A stretch of 64,000 bases of DNA, from the NCBI RefSeq assembly GCF_016863035.1, contig NZ_BOOC01000001.1, positions 62,001-126,000 of the forward strand. Direction: 5' to 3'. How positions within the stretch are numbered: the stretch's first letter is position 1; each line of letters opens with the position of its first letter. The notes under the pieces are model-generated. The model saw only the letters and a program-made list of their open reading frames with translations, was not told where the DNA came from and made no database searches. A program made the translations under genes and the position numbers. Of this stretch, positions 21,161 to 29,756 are shown piece by piece. The stretch comes from Microbispora corallina. GTDB taxonomy: Bacteria > Actinomycetota > Actinomycetes > Streptosporangiales > Streptosporangiaceae.

Positions 21161-22624
21161 TCAGCTCTGGCCGCCGGCCAGCTTCTCGCGCAGGGCCGCG
21201 AGGGCCTCGTCGGAGGCGAGGGCGCCGCCGGTCTGGGCGTTGGTCTCGCCGCCGCCGCTGTAGGACGAGGGAGCGGCCTCGCTGGCCGCCGCCTCCTCCT
21301 GGCGGGCCTTCTCGATCTGCGAGCGGTGCGCCTCGAAGCGGGCCTGGGCCTCGGCGTACTGCCGCTCCCACTCCTCGCGCTGCTTGTCGAAGCCCTCGAG
21401 CCACTCGCCGGTCTCGGCGTCGAAGCCCTCGGGGTAGATGTAGTTGCCCGCGTCGTCGTAGGTCGCCGCCATGCCGTACAGCGTGGGGTCGAACTCGACC
21501 TCGGTGCCGACGCCCTCGTTGGCCTGCTTCAGCGACAGCGAGATCCGGCGGCGGTCCAGGTCGATGTCGATGATCTTGACGAAGATCTCGTCGCCGACCT
21601 GCACGACCTGCTCCGGGATCTCCACGTGGCGCTCGGCCAGCTCGGAGATGTGGACCAGGCCCTCGATGCCCTCCTCGACCCGGACGAACGCGCCGAACGG
21701 CACCAGCTTGGTGACCCGGCCGGGGACGACCTGGCCGATCTGGTGGGTCCGGGCGAACTGCTGCCACGGGTCCTCCTGCGTCGCCTTCAGCGACAGCGAG
21801 ACCCGCTCGCGCTCCATGTCGACGTCGAGGACCTCGACCGTGACCTCCTGGCCGACCTCGACGACCTCGGACGGGTGGTCGATGTGCTTCCAGGACAGCT
21901 CGGACACGTGGACCAGGCCGTCGACGCCGCCGAGGTCCACGAACGCGCCGAAGTTGACGATCGAGGAGACGACGCCCTTGCGGACCTGACCCTTCTGCAG
22001 GGTGTTGAGGAAGGTCTGGCGGACCTCCGACTGCGTCTGCTCGAGCCACGCGCGGCGGGACAGGACCACGTTGTTGCGGTTCTTGTCCAGCTCTATGATC
22101 TTGGCCTCGAGCTCGCGGCCGACGTACGGCTGGAGGTCGCGGACACGGCGCATCTCGACCAGGGACGCCGGGAGGAAGCCGCGCAGGCCGATGTCGAGGA
22201 TCAGACCGCCCTTGACGACCTCGATGACGGTGCCCGTGACGATGCCGTCCTCGTCCTTGATCTTCTCGATCGTGCCCCAGGCGCGCTCGTACTGGGCGCG
22301 CTTCTTGGACAGGATCAGGCGGCCTTCCTTGTCCTCCTTCTGGAGGACCAGGGCCTCGACGTGCTCTCCGACCTCGACGACCTCGGCCGGGTCGACATCG
22401 TGCTTGATCGAGAGCTCGCGGGACGGGATGACGCCCTCGGTCTTGTAGCCAATGTCGAGCAAGACCTCGTCTCGATCGACCTTGACAACGGTGCCTTCAA
22501 CGATGTCGCCGTCGTTGAAGTACTTGATGGTCTCGTCGATCGCGGCGAGGAAGGCCTCCTCGGAACCGATGTCGTTGACCGCTACCTGCGGGGTGCTCGA
22601 GGTGGCCTCAGTGCTGCTCGTCAT
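21161..22624 (-). CDS. rpsA: 30S ribosomal protein S1
   Basis: RpsA (487 residues) binds mRNA on the small subunit and helps translation initiation. Four S1 OB-fold domains are visible at about residues 38-107, 125-192, 210-280 and 296-366. The last two are the best conserved, for example VSSIVNFGAFVDLGGVDGLV and VTKLVPFGAFVRVEEGIEGLV. The four-domain form with an acidic, Ser/Ala/Gly-rich tail is usual in actinobacteria, against six domains in proteobacteria. The start ATG gives MTSSTEATSSTPQV; GGAG lies somewhat far upstream (11 nt). A strong terminator follows. Confidence 0.97.
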   Translation of the reverse strand: MTSSTEATSSTPQVAVNDIGSEEAFLAAIDETIKYFNDGDIVEGTVVKVDRDEVLLDIGYKTEGVIPSRELSIKHDVDPAEVVEVGEHVEALVLQKEDKEGRLILSKKRAQYERAWGTIEKIKDEDGIVTGTVIEVVKGGLILDIGLRGFLPASLVEMRRVRDLQPYVGRELEAKIIELDKNRNNVVLSRRAWLEQTQSEVRQTFLNTLQKGQVRKGVVSSIVNFGAFVDLGGVDGLVHVSELSWKHIDHPSEVVEVGQEVTVEVLDVDMERERVSLSLKATQEDPWQQFARTHQIGQVVPGRVTKLVPFGAFVRVEEGIEGLVHISELAERHVEIPEQVVQVGDEIFVKIIDIDLDRRRISLSLKQANEGVGTEVEFDPTLYGMAATYDDAGNYIYPEGFDAETGEWLEGFDKQREEWERQYAEAQARFEAHRSQIEKARQEEAAASEAAPSSYSGGGETNAQTGGALASDEALAALREKLAGGQS

Positions 22625-22841
22625 GTGTGGAATTGCTCCGAACCGGACAGATGTCGTTGTGACAGAAGCGCAGCGGGCCTGTTTTCGTTCACCGAAGTCT
22701 GATCTTTCCTGAACCTACGGATGACCGAGCGCGAGCCCGCTCCGTCCGTGACGCGCGCGAGCCCACAGCGCAGCGATCAGCATATGAGACCTGAAGGGCG
22801 GGGTCAATCCGGACCGGCCACAGAACCGCTCGCCCGCGCCT

Positions 22842-23909
22842 CTAGTACGCGATGACCGCTTTGGCCTCACTTGACCGGACCCGGCCCTTCAGTTTCCGCG
22901 GAACGGACACATGGGTGGGGTCCCCATCGGACGTATAGCGCTCCTGTGGGTGTTTGTCCAGCCAATCGAGCCAATAGGTCGTGCACCAGCGGCTGCAGTC
23001 ACCGTGTTTTCCGTTGCTCTGGATCCTCGGTATCGCGTACCGCTGGAAGCTTTTCGCGTTGGGCGAAACCGCGGGCTCGGCCCCGGCGAGGAACACGCCG
23101 TCGAAGTGGTACTTCGTCCCGTCGTAGGAGCCGTCGTGCGCCGTGCCCGCCTTCTTCGGCTGCGACCCGTACGGCAGGGCGAACGTGGTGGACGAGGTCA
23201 CCCCGAGCGTCTTGAGGAGCCGCTCCTGGCGGACGATCTGCTCGCGCACCTTCGCGCTGGGCAGGCGGTGCAGGTCGGGATGGGAATAGGTGTGGTTGGC
23301 CACCTCGAAGCCGTGGCCGAGCAGCCACTTCACCGCCTGCGCCTCGCTCGCCCTGTTCCGCACGCCGAACGGCTCCCGGTTGACGTAGAACGTGGCCACC
23401 GGCCGGAAGTCCGGGTGGCGGGCGGCGACCTCGTAGATGATCCCCACGGCCGTGTCGTTCCTCGGCATGCCGTTGGCGTCGACCGCGAAGTGCGAGGGGC
23501 TGCCGTCGTCGAACGTGAGGACGACCGGGTGCGACCCCGCGGGGATGTCGATCTTCCGGGAGACGAACTCGGCGGCGGTGACGGGGACGTAGTTGTCCTT
23601 GGCCAGCCGTTCGAGCTCGCCCCGCAGCTCGGCGGGTGTTCGGTCGATCGACGCGACGCGCCGGCGCAGCAGCCGGTGGTACATGATCACGGGCACCAGC
23701 CCGACCTCGTTCGCGCGCACCTTCTTCGCCGACTCCGCGGTCGCCTGGACCGGCTCCGCCGTCCGGGCGGGGGGCAGCGCGGCCTTCGGCGGCAGCGCCG
23801 TCCGCTCGGGCTCGGCACGCTCCACAGGAGGCAGCAGCACGAGCACGGCCAGACCGACGACGACCACGACGACGTTGGCGATGGCGGTCATCTGGGCAAG
23901 GCTTCGCAC
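22842..23909 (-). CDS. Polysaccharide deacetylase (CE4, NodB-like), membrane-anchored
   Basis: A 355-residue protein with an N-terminal membrane anchor (about residues 10-30) and a Pro/Ala-rich stalk, then a NodB-homology domain from about residue 75. Motif 1 LTFDDG and motif 2 NHTYSH supply the catalytic Asp and the zinc ligands of carbohydrate esterase family 4, which removes N-acetyl groups from peptidoglycan or chitin-like polymers. The C-terminal part after LPYGSQ (motif 3 region) is longer than in minimal NodB. The start is GTG at 23909. It is probably an outward-facing cell-wall-modifying enzyme; the substrate is inferred from the family only. Confidence 0.9.
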   Translation of the reverse strand: MRSLAQMTAIANVVVVVVGLAVLVLLPPVERAEPERTALPPKAALPPARTAEPVQATAESAKKVRANEVGLVPVIMYHRLLRRRVASIDRTPAELRGELERLAKDNYVPVTAAEFVSRKIDIPAGSHPVVLTFDDGSPSHFAVDANGMPRNDTAVGIIYEVAARHPDFRPVATFYVNREPFGVRNRASEAQAVKWLLGHGFEVANHTYSHPDLHRLPSAKVREQIVRQERLLKTLGVTSSTTFALPYGSQPKKAGTAHDGSYDGTKYHFDGVFLAGAEPAVSPNAKSFQRYAIPRIQSNGKHGDCSRWCTTYWLDWLDKHPQERYTSDGDPTHVSVPRKLKGRVRSSEAKAVIAY

Positions 23910-23965
23910 AGTTATTTGACCTTAGTGCCCGTCCTCACCCGATTCACATGTGTTGTGATTTCCCT

Positions 23966-24733
23966 GTGGACTGGAGTCTTCGCGCCTGCGGCCGGCATGG
24001 CCACGTCACGTATTCGCCGGACGAGGAGGCGCTGCGCTCGCGGCTGAGGGCCGAGACCGTTCTCGGCGAGGCGTGGCGCTGCCTGCGCTGCGGCGACTTC
24101 ACGCTCGGGCCGCCGCGCGGGTCGGGCCCGGCGCGCGACGCCCCCGTCGTGCTGCGTGGGAACGCGCTCCGCGACGCCACGGTCCTGCGGCTGATCGCGG
24201 TCTTCCGCTGGCTGAAAGGCGTGCTCGTGCTCGCCGGCGCGTACGGCGTGTGGCGCTTCCGTGCGGAGCGGGACGCGGTGCAGCGGGCGTTCGACCAGGA
24301 TCTGCCGCTGGTCAAGCCGATCACCGATCGGCTGGGCTGGAACCTCGAGGAGTCGGGGGTGGTCCACACGCTGCGGTCGGTGCTGGCGGCCAAGACCACG
24401 ACGCTGACCGGGATCTCCGTCGGCCTCGTGGCCCTGGCGACCCTCATGATCGTCGAGGGCGTCGGCCTGTGGCTGCTCAAGCGGTGGGGCGAGTACTTCT
24501 CGGTGGTGGTGACCTCGGCCTTCATCCCCGTGGAGATCTACGAGATCACCGAGAAGGTCACCGCGCTGCGGATCGTCGTCCTGCTGATCAACATCGCGGC
24601 GGCGCTGTACATCGCCCTGAGCAAGCGGCTGTTCGGGCTGCGCGGCGGCCGGGCCGCCTACGACGCCGAACGGCACGAGGCGAGCATCCTGGAGGTGGAG
24701 GCGGCCGGTCTGGCCCCCTCCCGCCGCCCCTGA
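23966..24733 (+). CDS. DUF2127 family membrane protein
   Basis: A membrane protein of about 255 residues. An N-terminal cytoplasmic segment contains WRCLRCGDF, a Cys pair, followed by four hydrophobic segments; VLIVEG-like and ITEKVTALRIVVLLIN parts fit DUF2127, a family of unknown function. GTG at 23966 (VDWSLRACGRHGH) was preferred because relatives begin at this Trp-containing segment; an in-frame ATG exists at 23948. Neither start has a clear ribosome site. It is divergent from the deacetylase gene and convergent with polA. Confidence 0.82.
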   Translation: MDWSLRACGRHGHVTYSPDEEALRSRLRAETVLGEAWRCLRCGDFTLGPPRGSGPARDAPVVLRGNALRDATVLRLIAVFRWLKGVLVLAGAYGVWRFRAERDAVQRAFDQDLPLVKPITDRLGWNLEESGVVHTLRSVLAAKTTTLTGISVGLVALATLMIVEGVGLWLLKRWGEYFSVVVTSAFIPVEIYEITEKVTALRIVVLLINIAAALYIALSKRLFGLRGGRAAYDAERHEASILEVEAAGLAPSRRP

Positions 24734-24818
24734 CGCCAACCCTCCCGCCGCCCCTCAAGCCGGAGACCGACGCCGCCTCTCGACGCAGCCTCTGATGACG
24801 GCGGCGCCCCGGCCCCGG

Positions 24819-24890
24819 CCGGGGTCAGCGCCGGGCCCGTGCCCGGGGTCAACGCCCAGGCCAGCGCCGGGGGTCAGTGCCGGGATCAGT
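24819..24890 (-). repeat. 24-bp tandem repeat copying the polA stop region
   Basis: On the plus strand the units CCGGGGTCAGCGCC, CCGGGGTCAACGCC and CCGGGGGTCAGTGCC begin at 24819, 24843 and 24867 (period 24). A fourth, shorter-spaced copy at 24881 contains the TGA stop of polA (TCA at 24886-24888). Every unit carries the same TCA, so a stop-containing end has been multiplied downstream of the gene. Confidence 0.75.
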
Positions 24891-27567
24891 GGCCGGCGTC
24901 CTCCCAGGTGGGCCCGACGCCCACGCTCACCTCAAGGGGGACGCGCAGCTCGTAGGCGGCGCACATCTGCCGCCGCACGACGTCGGTGAGCTCCTCCAGC
25001 TCCCCGGGGGCCACCTCGAACACCAGCTCGTCGTGGACCTGCAGGAGCATCCGCGAGCGCATGCCCTCGACGGCCCTCTGGACGTCGAGCATGGCGACCT
25101 TGATGATGTCGGCGGCCGAGCCCTGGATCGGGGCGTTGAGCGCCATCCGCTCGGCCATCTCCCGCCGCTGCCGGTTGTCGCTGGTCAGGTCGGGCAGGTA
25201 ACGCCGGCGGCCGAGGATGGTCTCGGTGTACCCGTCGGTGCGGGCCTGCGCGACGATGGCCTCCAGGTAGTCGCGGACGCCGCCGAACTCCTCGAAGTAC
25301 TCCTCCTTGAGCGCCCGCGCCTCGGCGACCGGGATGTTGAGCTGCCCGGAGAGCCCGAAGTCGGACAGCCCGTAGGCCAGGCCGTAGTTCATGGCCTTGA
25401 TCCGGGCCCGCAGGTCGCCGTCGACCTTCTCGGGCGGCAGGTCGAAGACGCGGGACGCGGTCGCCTGGTGGAAGTCGTGGCCGGACTCGAACGCCGCGAT
25501 CAGCGACGCGTCCTGCGAGAGGTGGGCCATGATCCGCAGCTCGATCTGGCTGTAGTCGGCCGTGAGCAGGGTCTCGTAGCCCTCGCCCACGACGAAGCCC
25601 TTGCGGATGCGGCGGCCCTCGACCGTGCGGATCGGGATGTTCTGCAGGTTGGGCTTCTCGCTCGACAGCCGGCCGGTCGCGGCGACGATCTGGTTGAACG
25701 TGGTGTGGATCCGCCCGTCGTCGCCGATCTCCTTGATCAGCCCCTCGACCGTGGTGCGCAGCTTGGTCTGGTCGCGGTGGCGCAGCAGGATCGTCGGCAG
25801 CTCGTTGTCGGTCTGCAGGGCCAGCCAGGCGAGGGCGTCGGCGTCGGTCGTGTAGCCGGTCTTGATCCTCTTGGTCTTGGGCAGGCCGAGCTTGACGAAC
25901 AGGATCTCCTGGAGCTGCTTGGGCGAGCCGAGGTTGAACTGCTCCCCCACGGCCTGGTGGGCGGCCTCCGTCGCGTGCTTCACGGCGGCGCCGAACTCCG
26001 CTTCCAGGGCCGCGAAGTACTGCCGGTCGGCGGCGATGCCGGCCCGCTCCATCTCGGCGAGCACCCGGACCAGCGGCAGCTCCACCTCGGTGACCAGGCG
26101 GGTGCCGCCCCGCTCGGACAGGTGCCCCTCCAGGGCGTCGGCCAGGTCGCGCACGGCCTGGGCCCGCAGCGCCAGGTCGCGGGCGGCGCTCACGTCGGCG
26201 TCGTCGAACAGCGAGCCCTGCCCGTCGGGCGCGGACTCGGCCCGCAGCTCGCGGTGCAGGTAGCGCAGGACCAGGTCGTCGAGCGGGAACGTCCGCTGCC
26301 CCGGCATGGCGAGATAGGCCGCCAGGGCCGTGTCGCAGGTGAGGCCGCGCAGGTCGTGGCCGTGCGCCCACAGCGCCAGCAGCGCGCCCTTGGCGTCGTG
26401 GACGGCCTTGGGCCGGGTCTCGTCGGCCAGCCAGGCACCCAGGGCCGCCTCGTCCTCCTCCGTGAGCCGGGAGGGGTCGAGGTAGGCCGCGCCGTCCGGC
26501 CCGGCCACCGCCACGCCGTCGAGCCTGCCGGTGCCGCTGCCGTACACGCCCTGGAACGCCAGGCCGGCCCTGCCCTCGGGGAGGGCGGCGAGCCAGGCGG
26601 CCACCTGGCCGGGCTCCAGCACGGCGACCTCCAGCTCGAAGCCCTCCTCGGCCTCCGGCTCGGTCGTGCCGAGGGTCTTGAACAGCCGCTCGCGCAGCTC
26701 GCCGCGGATCTGCAGGGCGTCGAGGAGCTTGTTGACCTCCTCGCGGTCCCACAGGCCCATCCGCAGGTCGGCCGTCTCGGCGTCGATCGCGACGTCGCGC
26801 TTCAGCTCGGTGAGCATGCGGTTGTGGATCACCTGGCCGAGGTGCTCGCGGAGCTTGTCGCCGACCTTGCCCTTCACCTCGTCGGCCCGCCGGACCAGCT
26901 CGTCGAGCGAGCCGAACTCGGCGATCCACTTCGTGGCGGTCTTCTCCCCCACGCTGGGGATGCTGGGGAGGTTGTCGCTCGGGTCGCCGCGCAGCGCCGC
27001 GAAGTCGGGGTACTGCGCCGGGGTGAGGCCGTACTTCTCGGCGACGGCCTCGGGCGTGAAGCGGGTCATGTCGCTGATGCCGCGCCGGGTCATGAGCACG
27101 GTGACGCTGTCGTCGACCAGCTGGAGCGCGTCGCGGTCGCCGGTGACGATGAGCACGTTCATCCCGTCGGCGGCGGCCCGGGTGGCGAGAGTGGCGATGA
27201 GGTCGTCGGCCTCGAACCCGGCCACCGACAGCCGGGGGACGCGCAGCGCGTCGAGCAGCTCGAAGATGAGCTGCATCTGGCCGCGGAAGTCCTCCGGGGT
27301 CTCCGCGCGGTTGGCCTTGTAGCCGTCGTAGGCCTCGTGCCGGAACGTGGGCTCGCTGCGGTCGAAGCAGACGGCGATGTGGCTCGGCTGCTCGTCCCGC
27401 AGGATGTTGGCCAGCATCGAGGTGAAGCCGTAGACCGCCTCCGTGTGCTGCCCGTCCGTCGTCATGAGGTTCGCGTCCTTCAGTGCGTAGAAGGCGCGGT
27501 AGGCGAGGGAGTGCCCGTCCAGCAGCAGCAGGCACGGACGGGTGGGGGTCGCTTCACTCTTCGGCAC
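24886..27567 (-). CDS. polA: DNA polymerase I
   Basis: PolA (893 residues) fills gaps in repair and removes RNA primers. The 5'-3' exonuclease domain (1-300) has LLLDGHSLAYRAFYAL, VAGFEADDLIATLA and TGDRDALQLVD. The polymerase has motif A LTADYSQIELRIMAHLS, motif B RIKAMNYGLAYGLS and motif C QVHDELVFEV. The central 3'-5' exonuclease-like domain lacks the Asp-x-Glu metal site, so proofreading is not expected, as known in other actinobacterial PolA. The GTG start at 27567 lies 6 nt after a possible -10 (TAGGCT at 27574-27579), which suggests a leaderless mRNA. It is divergent from a thioesterase gene. Confidence 0.97.
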   Translation of the reverse strand: MPKSEATPTRPCLLLLDGHSLAYRAFYALKDANLMTTDGQHTEAVYGFTSMLANILRDEQPSHIAVCFDRSEPTFRHEAYDGYKANRAETPEDFRGQMQLIFELLDALRVPRLSVAGFEADDLIATLATRAAADGMNVLIVTGDRDALQLVDDSVTVLMTRRGISDMTRFTPEAVAEKYGLTPAQYPDFAALRGDPSDNLPSIPSVGEKTATKWIAEFGSLDELVRRADEVKGKVGDKLREHLGQVIHNRMLTELKRDVAIDAETADLRMGLWDREEVNKLLDALQIRGELRERLFKTLGTTEPEAEEGFELEVAVLEPGQVAAWLAALPEGRAGLAFQGVYGSGTGRLDGVAVAGPDGAAYLDPSRLTEEDEAALGAWLADETRPKAVHDAKGALLALWAHGHDLRGLTCDTALAAYLAMPGQRTFPLDDLVLRYLHRELRAESAPDGQGSLFDDADVSAARDLALRAQAVRDLADALEGHLSERGGTRLVTEVELPLVRVLAEMERAGIAADRQYFAALEAEFGAAVKHATEAAHQAVGEQFNLGSPKQLQEILFVKLGLPKTKRIKTGYTTDADALAWLALQTDNELPTILLRHRDQTKLRTTVEGLIKEIGDDGRIHTTFNQIVAATGRLSSEKPNLQNIPIRTVEGRRIRKGFVVGEGYETLLTADYSQIELRIMAHLSQDASLIAAFESGHDFHQATASRVFDLPPEKVDGDLRARIKAMNYGLAYGLSDFGLSGQLNIPVAEARALKEEYFEEFGGVRDYLEAIVAQARTDGYTETILGRRRYLPDLTSDNRQRREMAERMALNAPIQGSAADIIKVAMLDVQRAVEGMRSRMLLQVHDELVFEVAPGELEELTDVVRRQMCAAYELRVPLEVSVGVGPTWEDAGH

Positions 27568-27573
27568 ACCCGC

Positions 27574-27579
27574 AGCCTA
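27574..27579 (-). promoter_or_regulatory. Possible -10 element of polA (leaderless)
   Basis: On the minus strand TAGGCT matches TANNNT and ends 6 nt before the GTG start codon, the geometry of a leaderless transcript. There is no convincing -35 box. Confidence 0.35.
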
Positions 27580-27629
27580 GTCTCCCTCTACGACAGAAAC
27601 CCCAGGCTCTTCCCACAGGAGGCGTCCCC

Positions 27630-28049
27630 TTGACCTTGACGAATCCGGAGGACCTCGTCGCGTCCATGAACGAGGCCGGGAAGGGCCACCTGCACGAGCG
27701 CATGGGCATCGAGATCCTCGAGGCGAGCGCCGAGCGGGTCGTCGCCCGCATGCCCGTGAAGGGCAACACCCAGCCGTACGGGCTGCTGCACGGCGGGGCG
27801 TCCTGCGTCCTGGCCGAGACGATCGGGTCGACCGGCGCCGCCCTGCACGCCGGCCCGGGGAAGATGGTGGTCGGCATCGAGATCAACGCCACCCACCACC
27901 GCTCCGCCACCTCCGGGGACGTGACCGCCGTCGCGACCCGGGTGCACGGCGGCCGCACGCTCGCGACGTACGTCATCGAGATCGCCGACGAGGAGGGGCG
28001 CGCGGTCTGCACGGCCCGGCTGACCTGCCTCATCAGGGACGCGTCCTGA
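27630..28049 (+). CDS. PaaI-type hotdog-fold thioesterase
   Basis: A 139-residue acyl-CoA thioesterase of the PaaI/YigI hotdog family. The hallmark YGLLHGGASCVLAETIGS carries the HGG signature and the catalytic acid in LAET; VGIEINATHHR and the closing RLTCLI strand are typical. It probably hydrolyses aromatic or hydroxybenzoyl-type CoA thioesters. The start is TTG at 27630, chosen because AGGAGG stands 7 nt upstream and gives the family length; a later ATG at 27666 would cut conserved helix 1. It is divergent from polA by 62 bp. Confidence 0.88.
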   Translation: MTLTNPEDLVASMNEAGKGHLHERMGIEILEASAERVVARMPVKGNTQPYGLLHGGASCVLAETIGSTGAALHAGPGKMVVGIEINATHHRSATSGDVTAVATRVHGGRTLATYVIEIADEEGRAVCTARLTCLIRDAS

Positions 28050-28460
28050 CGCCGCGGCGAGCCCCGCGGGCCGGTGAACACCACATTCACGGCCATACCG
28101 GAAAGGCTTACGACTCTCTTTGCACGGGAGCCCCAGGGGTCGCTACCGTTGTGGCTCCAGAGCCCGTGGGAGACCGAGTAGACAACGTGCGGAGCCGGGG
28201 AAGCTGTGTACGGTCCCAAAGGTCCACCGCGGGCTCGCCGCTGTCCAGAATCAGAAGTCACCGGACGCGCCGCCCGCAGCCGTCCTGACCTGGGAAGCTT
28301 GCTCACGCCAGTGACACACCCTGGTCACCGATTGGTGACGAACAGCCCTGAAACGGGCGACACGGGCTTATGCTCCGGCCACAACGTCGCAGACCCGTTG
28401 CGATGTTGCGTGTCCGAATGGGGGGACACCACCCCGCCATGACCTATAGAGGGAGCACCA
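28050..28460 (+). other. Long intergenic region and leader upstream of livH
   Basis: A 411-bp stretch without a gene. It holds a possible distal promoter (TTGCAC at 28120-28125, 18 bp, TACCGT at 28144-28149), a possible proximal -10 (TATGCT at 28369-28374), several GTCACC/GTGAC half-sites and one paired inverted repeat. Both promoter guesses are weak. No known riboswitch could be recognised. Confidence 0.4.
28324..28339. promoter_or_regulatory. Inverted repeat GTCACC-N4-GGTGAC upstream of livH
   Basis: Six-base perfect half-sites around GATT, about 30 bp upstream of the possible TATGCT -10. Single GTCACC or GTGAC half-sites recur at about 28256 and 28311. This could be an operator for a regulator of amino-acid uptake; no regulator gene is adjacent. 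Confidence 0.4.
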
Positions 28461-29744
28461 TTGCGCAGAGCCGTGATCGCGTTCACGGCCTTCCTGGGTG
28501 GACTCGTCTTTCTGCTCGCCTCCCCCGCCTGGGCGGACGGCGAGGCGCTGAAGGGCACACTCCAAAACCAAGGCCAGCCGGTGAACGGCGTCAAGATCAG
28601 CGTGGTGACGGAGGACGGACAACCCGTCAAGGAGGTCACCACGGGGGCCGACGGCAAGTGGGAGGTCCCGGTCCCGAAGGCCGGTAAGTACAAGGTCACT
28701 CTGGACCAGAAGACGCTCCCCAAGGGGGTGGCCCTCAAGTTCGCCAACCGTGCCACCCTCGACGTCCAGGTCTACGAGGAGAGCCAGCGCAACGTGCTGT
28801 TCGCCCTCGTCCCGGCCGGCGCTTCGGGCGCTCCCACCCCCTCGTCCTCCTCGGAGTCCTCGTTCTGGGACCGGGTGGCGCAGCTCACGTTCGAGGGCTT
28901 CAACCTCGGCCTCATCATCGCGCTCGCGGCAATGGGCCTGTCCCTGGTGTTCGGGACGACGGGCCTGACCAACTTCGCGCACGGCGAGCTCCTCACGCTC
29001 GGCGCCATGTCGGCGTACTTCTTCAACGTCGTCGTCGGCATCCCGCTCATCTGGGCCGCCGTGGCCGCGGTGGTCGTCGGCGGCGCCTTCGGCTGGCTGC
29101 AGGACGCGTTCTTCTGGAACAAGCTCCGCCGCAGGGGCAGCAGCCTGATCGCCATGATGATCATCTCGATCGGCCTGGCGCTGCTGATGCGCTACATCTT
29201 CCTCTTCGTGTTCGGCGGCGAGAGCTCGGCCTACCTCGACTACAACGCCCAGCCGGGCATCCAGGTCGGCCCGATCTCCGCGGCCCCCAAGAACTTCATC
29301 GCGATGGGCATCGAACTCGTCGTCCTGGTGATCGTCGGGCTCGCCCTGCTGCGGACCCGTGTCGGTAAGGCGGCCCGCGCCGTCGCCGACAACCCCGCGC
29401 TCGCCGCCTCGTCCGGCATCAACGTCGAGCAGGTCATCCGCATCATCTGGACCGTCGGCGGCGCCGTGGCGGCCCTGGCCGGCGTGATGCTCGGCCTCGC
29501 GCAGAACGTCAACTACCAGATGGGCTTCCAGATCCTGCTGCTCGTCTTCGCGGGCGTCACCCTCGGCGGCCTCGGCACCGCGTTCGGCGCCCTGGTCGGA
29601 TCCATCGTCGTCGGCCTGTTCATCCAGCTCTCCACCCTCGTGGTGCCCACCGAGCTGAAGACCGTCGGCGCGCTGATGGTGCTCATCCTCGTCATGCTCT
29701 TCCGGCCGCAGGGCATCCTGGGCCGCCGCGAGCGCATCGGCTGA
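28461..29744 (+). CDS. livH: Branched-chain amino acid ABC permease LivH with extracytoplasmic N-terminal domain
   Basis: A 427-residue inner-membrane permease of the Liv/HAAT ABC importer. Unusually it begins with a signal peptide (ending SPAWA-DG near residue 26) and an exported domain of about 85 residues (GTLQNQGQPVNGVKISVVTEDGQPV...), which looks like a carboxypeptidase-regulatory or CNA-B-like beta-sandwich. A Ser/Pro linker follows, then the LivH core (from about 135: GFNLGLIIALAAMGLSLVFG, TNFAHGELLTLG). The start is TTG with GGGAG 5 nt upstream. It is first in livHMGF. The extra domain may meet the binding lipoprotein; that is inference. The substrate class is from the family. Confidence 0.9.
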   Translation: MRRAVIAFTAFLGGLVFLLASPAWADGEALKGTLQNQGQPVNGVKISVVTEDGQPVKEVTTGADGKWEVPVPKAGKYKVTLDQKTLPKGVALKFANRATLDVQVYEESQRNVLFALVPAGASGAPTPSSSSESSFWDRVAQLTFEGFNLGLIIALAAMGLSLVFGTTGLTNFAHGELLTLGAMSAYFFNVVVGIPLIWAAVAAVVVGGAFGWLQDAFFWNKLRRRGSSLIAMMIISIGLALLMRYIFLFVFGGESSAYLDYNAQPGIQVGPISAAPKNFIAMGIELVVLVIVGLALLRTRVGKAARAVADNPALAASSGINVEQVIRIIWTVGGAVAALAGVMLGLAQNVNYQMGFQILLLVFAGVTLGGLGTAFGALVGSIVVGLFIQLSTLVVPTELKTVGALMVLILVMLFRPQGILGRRERIG

Positions 29745-29756
29745 TCGGAGACCCTC

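Noticed and set aside
28050..28460. Riboswitch in the livH leader
   Set aside because: Several hairpins are possible, but no recognisable conserved riboswitch core could be identified by eye.
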